From NCBI GenBank assembly GCA_036403815.1, contig DASWQH010000031.1, forward strand, positions 276,527-340,526: DNA of 64,000 bases, given 5' to 3'. The stretch is from JACVRN01 sp036403815. GTDB taxonomy: Bacteria; Acidobacteriota; Blastocatellia; Pyrinomonadales; Pyrinomonadaceae. The notes under the pieces are model-generated. The model made no database searches. It had not been told where the DNA came from and saw only the letters and a list, made by a program, of their open reading frames with translations. The position numbers and the translations under genes are program-made. This document shows, piece after piece, positions 60,982 to 64,000 of this stretch. Numbering within the stretch: the stretch's first letter is position 1; the number at the start of each line of letters is the position of its first letter.

Positions 60982-61094
60982 TGCAAACTCATCATCTAAG
61001 CCCAGTTCAGCAACTCATTCAATCCGACCGCACATCATGCTGTACTTAAGCAGCGCGGCGAGAGTTGTCCCGCGCCGTTGTCTGTGGAGATTCG

Positions 61095-61883
61095 GTGAGT
61101 AATCATTGGCCTACGGCGAAGCTTCCGCGATGGTTCTTCCTGCCGCCGCTCATTGCTTTGGTGCTGATCTTATTGATTCGATTTACGGGGTGGGAGACGC
61201 GTGTCTTTCTGTGGATTAATCATGGCGGCGAGTTTGCGGGGGACATGTTCTGGACAGATTTGACGATGCTCGGCGATGGCCTCGTCGTTCTAGCTCTGTT
61301 GTTGCCGTTCATAAGGCGCAAGCCGGAGCTGGTCTGGGCGATGATACTTTCCTGGCTGCTCGCGGCGCTCTGGGTGAAGGGGCTGAAAAATTTACAGAGC
61401 ATGCCGCGCCCTCTGACGGTGTTGCCCGCCACCGATTTTCACCTCATCGGAGCGCAATACAGGTTTAACTCTTTCCCTTCCGGTCACGCCGCGATAGCTA
61501 CTATGTTTGCTGCCGTCTTCTGTCTATTTTTCAAGCAAAGGTGGCTGCGCGCTTCTGTGTTTGTGCTGGCTTTGCTGGTAAGCCTGTCACGCATTGCGAT
61601 GGGCGTTCACTGGATGACGGATGTGTTGGTCGGTTTTCTGGGCGGGTGGCTAATGGCTGGCGTGGGTTACCTGCTGGCGATAAGGTTCCGCTTCGGGACT
61701 TCTACTATTGCGCAGATAATCTTCGGCGTTGTGCTCACCGGCGCATCAATCTTCATGCTGGTCAAAAATTACTCTGATTACCCGGAAGCCTTCAGGTGGC
61801 AGCAAACAATAGTTCTTGCCTCTCTGGTTTTCACAGCGGGCGATATGTATCTGGGGTTACGTAAAGCCGATAGCAGTGGTTAG
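61095..61883 (+). CDS. PAP2 superfamily phosphatase
   Basis: A 262-residue membrane enzyme with about six helices. The three phosphatase motifs are intact: KNLQSMPRP (KX6RP), PSGHAAIATM and SRIAMGVHWMTDV. The family removes phosphate from lipid phosphates such as phosphatidic acid or undecaprenyl pyrophosphate. The frame opens with TTG at 61065, but GTG at 61095 with TGGAGA upstream is preferred. It is followed 22 nt later by a small broken membrane gene. Confidence 0.9.
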   Translation: MSNHWPTAKLPRWFFLPPLIALVLILLIRFTGWETRVFLWINHGGEFAGDMFWTDLTMLGDGLVVLALLLPFIRRKPELVWAMILSWLLAALWVKGLKNLQSMPRPLTVLPATDFHLIGAQYRFNSFPSGHAAIATMFAAVFCLFFKQRWLRASVFVLALLVSLSRIAMGVHWMTDVLVGFLGGWLMAGVGYLLAIRFRFGTSTIAQIIFGVVLTGASIFMLVKNYSDYPEAFRWQQTIVLASLVFTAGDMYLGLRKADSSG

Positions 61884-61905
61884 GCAATTAGAGGAACCGT
61901 GCGCG

Positions 61906-62105
61906 ATGGCTTCCAACAATGACTTTGTTCGGAAAAAGCTTTTCTCTTCGGCATAGCCTTCATCATCATGGGCGTGATGGTCTTCTTCGGCGCAACACCC
62001 AGGCGTATGGCGGCTAATCCAATCGGAGGAGCGTGGGTCGGCGCTGCCGTTCTGATTGGCACAGGGCTGGTCTTGCTTGGGATTGATTGGTATCTGAACA
62101 GGTAA
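61906..62105 (+). pseudogene. small two-helix membrane protein, frame broken in an A-run
   Basis: From ATG 61906 the frame reads MASNNDFVRKKLFSSA and stops. In the -1 frame the sequence continues KAFLFGIAFIIMGVMVFFGA, then TPRRMAANPIGGAW and VGAAVLIGTGLVLLGIDWYL, ending at TAA 62105. One extra A in the GGAAAAAGC run (61931-61938) would join them into one 66-residue two-helix protein. The alternatives are a sequencing or real single-base deletion, -1 slippage at the A-run, or a 45-residue protein from ATG 61968. AGAGGA lies upstream of 61906. Confidence 0.6.
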
Positions 62106-62128
62106 AACTCGCGCCCTTACAGCTTTTT

Positions 62129-63640
62129 CTACCACCACCCCAAAACCTTCCACCAGAGGAAACCAATCGCCACCCAGATAAGGATGTTCGGCACAGAGAC
62201 AATTAATCCCAACAGCCACCATGTGCGCTGGCGAACATAGCCTGAGCCGAACCAGATGGGCGCGGGCGTCGTGCCGTAATGCGTGAGCGATGCGTTGAGG
62301 TTCGAGAGATAGGCGAGCGAGAGCACGGCCAGTATGGGCGGCGCTCCGGCGGCAATGGTGACGACTAGAAACGGCGTGTACATGGCGGTCGCGTGCGCCG
62401 TGATGCTGGCAAAGCCGTAGTGTGCATAAAAGTATACGAGCAGCAGAATCATGAGTGCCGCGCTCCACTTCCAGCCGACGGTAACGCTGGCGGCGGCGCT
62501 GGCAAAGAGCTTGGTCAACCCCGTTTCGCCAAGGGCTTCCGCCATGCGCACAAGCCCTCCGTACCAGATGAAAACGTCCCACGCTCCGCGCTCAGACAAA
62601 ACGTCATGCCAGTCGAGCACGCCGCTCAAGAGCAGCACGCATATCCCTGAGAGCGCGACGACTGCGTAATGAATAGCGGGTAGCTTGCCATTGGTTAACA
62701 GGGGGAGTTTATCGCCCACTATCCAGAGTGCAGCCACAAGCGCAAAGACCACCAGCATCATCTTCTCAGGCAGCCGCATCGGCCCCATGCGCTTTAGCTC
62801 TTCGGCGGCGAACTCTGCGGCGCGCGGCGTCTGCTTAATCTCCGGCGGAAAGATTTTGTAGAGCAGCAGCGGGATGACCAGTAGAGAGATGAGGCCGGGC
62901 ACGATTGCGCCCACGAGCCACCGCGTGTAAGAAAGCTCAATGCCTGTGGCCTCACGCGCAAACTTTGCAATCACAGCGTTCGACGCCTGACCGGTCAGAA
63001 ACATAGCGCAGACGATGACATCGCACTGGTACAGAAGCACAGTCAGAAACGCTCCGAGCCGTCGGGCTGTCGCGCCCGGCTTTGAATCGTAAGTCTCCGC
63101 GATGCTCTTGGCGATGGGAAAAATGATGCCGCCGGAGCGCGCTCCGTTTGACGGAATCACAGAGGCCAGCACCATGTCGGTAGAGATTAGAGCGTAGCCC
63201 AGACCGAGCGAGCGCCGACCCATGCCGCGCACGAAGAGTAGAGCGATGCGACGCCCCAGCCCCGTCTTAATCATCCCGCGCGAGATAAAGAAGGCGGCCA
63301 GCACAAGCCACACAATCGGGTCGGCATAACCGCGCAACGCTCCCTCTACCGGAAGCGTGCCTGTCAGGGCAACGGTCGCAACGCCTATCAGTACAACCGC
63401 GCCGCTAGGCACTGGTCTCAGGATAGAGCCGATGATGGTTGCAATGAAGATAGCCAGCAGTCGCCATGACTGCGGCGTGATGCCCTGCGGGACGGGAATC
63501 AAAGCAATCGTGATCGCCGAAAGGACTACGATGCTCCACTTGATGATGCGCGCAAGTGTGCCATTCTCTTTTATCCCGCGTGCGCCGTTCTCTTCTATAT
63601 TTGAAGATGTTGTAGGGGAAGGAGTATCAACGTCCGACAT
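62129..63640 (-). CDS. DASS/SLC13-type anion (dicarboxylate or sulfate) symporter
   Basis: A 503-residue membrane protein with about 12 helices, related to the divalent anion:Na+ symporters (CitT/INDY group). Typical segments are ADPIVWLVLAAFFISRGMIK, ASVIPSNGARSGGIIFPIAK, TGQASNAVIAKFA and, near the end, LNASLTHYGTTPAPIWFGSG. The two SNx-type motifs (IPSNG; a C-terminal T-rich loop) fit the sodium/substrate sites. The substrate is likely a C4-dicarboxylate or similar. It converges with the small gene downstream of PAP2. Confidence 0.9.
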   Translation of the reverse strand: MSDVDTPSPTTSSNIEENGARGIKENGTLARIIKWSIVVLSAITIALIPVPQGITPQSWRLLAIFIATIIGSILRPVPSGAVVLIGVATVALTGTLPVEGALRGYADPIVWLVLAAFFISRGMIKTGLGRRIALLFVRGMGRRSLGLGYALISTDMVLASVIPSNGARSGGIIFPIAKSIAETYDSKPGATARRLGAFLTVLLYQCDVIVCAMFLTGQASNAVIAKFAREATGIELSYTRWLVGAIVPGLISLLVIPLLLYKIFPPEIKQTPRAAEFAAEELKRMGPMRLPEKMMLVVFALVAALWIVGDKLPLLTNGKLPAIHYAVVALSGICVLLLSGVLDWHDVLSERGAWDVFIWYGGLVRMAEALGETGLTKLFASAAASVTVGWKWSAALMILLLVYFYAHYGFASITAHATAMYTPFLVVTIAAGAPPILAVLSLAYLSNLNASLTHYGTTPAPIWFGSGYVRQRTWWLLGLIVSVPNILIWVAIGFLWWKVLGWW

Positions 63641-63760
63641 TCTCAGCCGGTCTCCTCTTTTTTGGAGAGAGTCATAAGACGATGGTGCGATACTACAGCG
63701 CTTTTCTTCGGAAGGCTAATTCTAACGTGAGGCGCGATATAAGAATGTGCATAATGTTTT

Positions 63761-63866
63761 CAGCTCCGTAGGAGCTATATGTTTATAGTCTCTAGATGAT
63801 AGATAACCCTAGCTCCGTAGGAGCTATATGTTAATTGATAGAGAACATATAGCTCCTACGGAGCTA
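63761..63866. repeat. AGCTCCGTAGGAGCT palindrome cluster, copy 2
   Basis: Three copies of AGCTCCGTAGGAGCT or its complement at 63762, 63811 and 63851, with ATATGTTTATAGTC and GAGAACATAT between them as in the copy at 29063. It lies in the 310-bp gap between the DASS gene and the transposase start; the rest of that gap is unassigned. Confidence 0.88.
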
Positions 63867-63949
63867 GTACTTCGTCAGCCTAGTTTTGAGGATTAGCTCT
63901 TTGAACGGGTATAGTTTGGTTCAGACTGACGAATGGAGACTGACCAGCT

Positions 63950-64000
63950 ATGCCCAAGAAAAAGTACCTTGTTGATTTATCCTCGGACGAGCGCGAAGAG
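63950..64000 (+). CDS. N-terminus of IS630-family transposase, cut by window edge
   Basis: Only 17 codons are visible: MPKKKYLVDLSSDEREE. This matches the usual opening of IS630-type transposases (a short basic start, then L-S/T-x-E-E-R-E/K). No ribosome binding site of note. A candidate left end with TATAGTTTGGTTCAGACTG lies at 63910-63928. The identity rests on few residues. Confidence 0.5.
   Translation, partial: MPKKKYLVDLSSDEREE

Overview
The window reads as a chromosomal segment of an Acidobacteriota bacterium, probably class Blastocatellia (Pyrinomonas-like). This is inferred, not searched. The supporting signs are a very large Oar-type TonB-dependent receptor with a carboxypeptidase-regulatory N-terminus, the futalosine menaquinone genes mqnA and mqnC, LptE and other diderm envelope proteins, frequent TTG/GTG starts, and intergenic repeats arranged in seven-base units. 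The sequence is moderately GC-rich and evenly composed. I found no rRNA, tRNA or CRISPR array.

Layout. 1-8.5 kb: the end of a patatin-like phospholipase, then tilS-hpt-ftsH (a widespread bacterial order, here with a diverged hpt), folP, lptE and holA. 8.5-21.5 kb: rpsT with a consensus promoter; phoH-ybeY-corC; an M1 aminopeptidase carrying HEAT repeats, overlapping a deoxyhypusine-synthase-like gene; several small proteins; an NlpC/P60 peptidase; a large protein I do not recognise; and a SIMPL protein. 21.7-31 kb: CAP and transglycosylase-like exported proteins, a lipoprotein, a pair of ABC exporter half-transporters around a small membrane protein, and a GGDEF protein. 31-36.8 kb: thioesterase, YbjQ, alkyltransferase-like protein, cyclase, mqnA, mqnC and an alpha/beta hydrolase. 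37-45.8 kb: an exported PEGA-like protein, the Oar-like receptor, and an RNase E/G whose S1 domain is split by about 460 residues. 46.7-56.5 kb: the cell-shape and elongation cluster FecR - GGDEF - mreB - mreC - mreD - mrdA - rodA, all on the minus strand and followed by a heptad coiled-coil protein. 56.5-64 kb: a 21-bp minisatellite, a palindromic element, cadD, a PpiD/SurA-type foldase, a ParD/ParE module with a frameshifted toxin, PAP2, a frame-broken small membrane gene, a DASS transporter and the start of an IS630-type transposase at the right edge.

The most unusual layer lies between the genes. At least thirteen gaps contain an imperfect hairpin whose arms are degenerate tandem heptanucleotides. 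The heptad sequence differs between loci, but the design is constant: a run of heptads, a 15-35 nt spacer, then the complementary run of heptads. Several of these hairpins fill the whole gap between co-directional genes (mreD/mreC, mreC/mreB, phoH/ybeY, ybeY/corC). Four other palindromic element families are also present. A 930-bp gene-free region upstream of the RNase E/G gene carries at least five clean stem-loops and looks like a structured leader.

Functionally, the window is housekeeping plus envelope biology: LPS insertion (LptE), periplasmic folding, peptidoglycan elongation, exported hydrolases and a TonB receptor. Two diguanylate-cyclase candidates with intact I-sites are present, one of them directly upstream of mreB. 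No defence island or biosynthetic cluster is visible.
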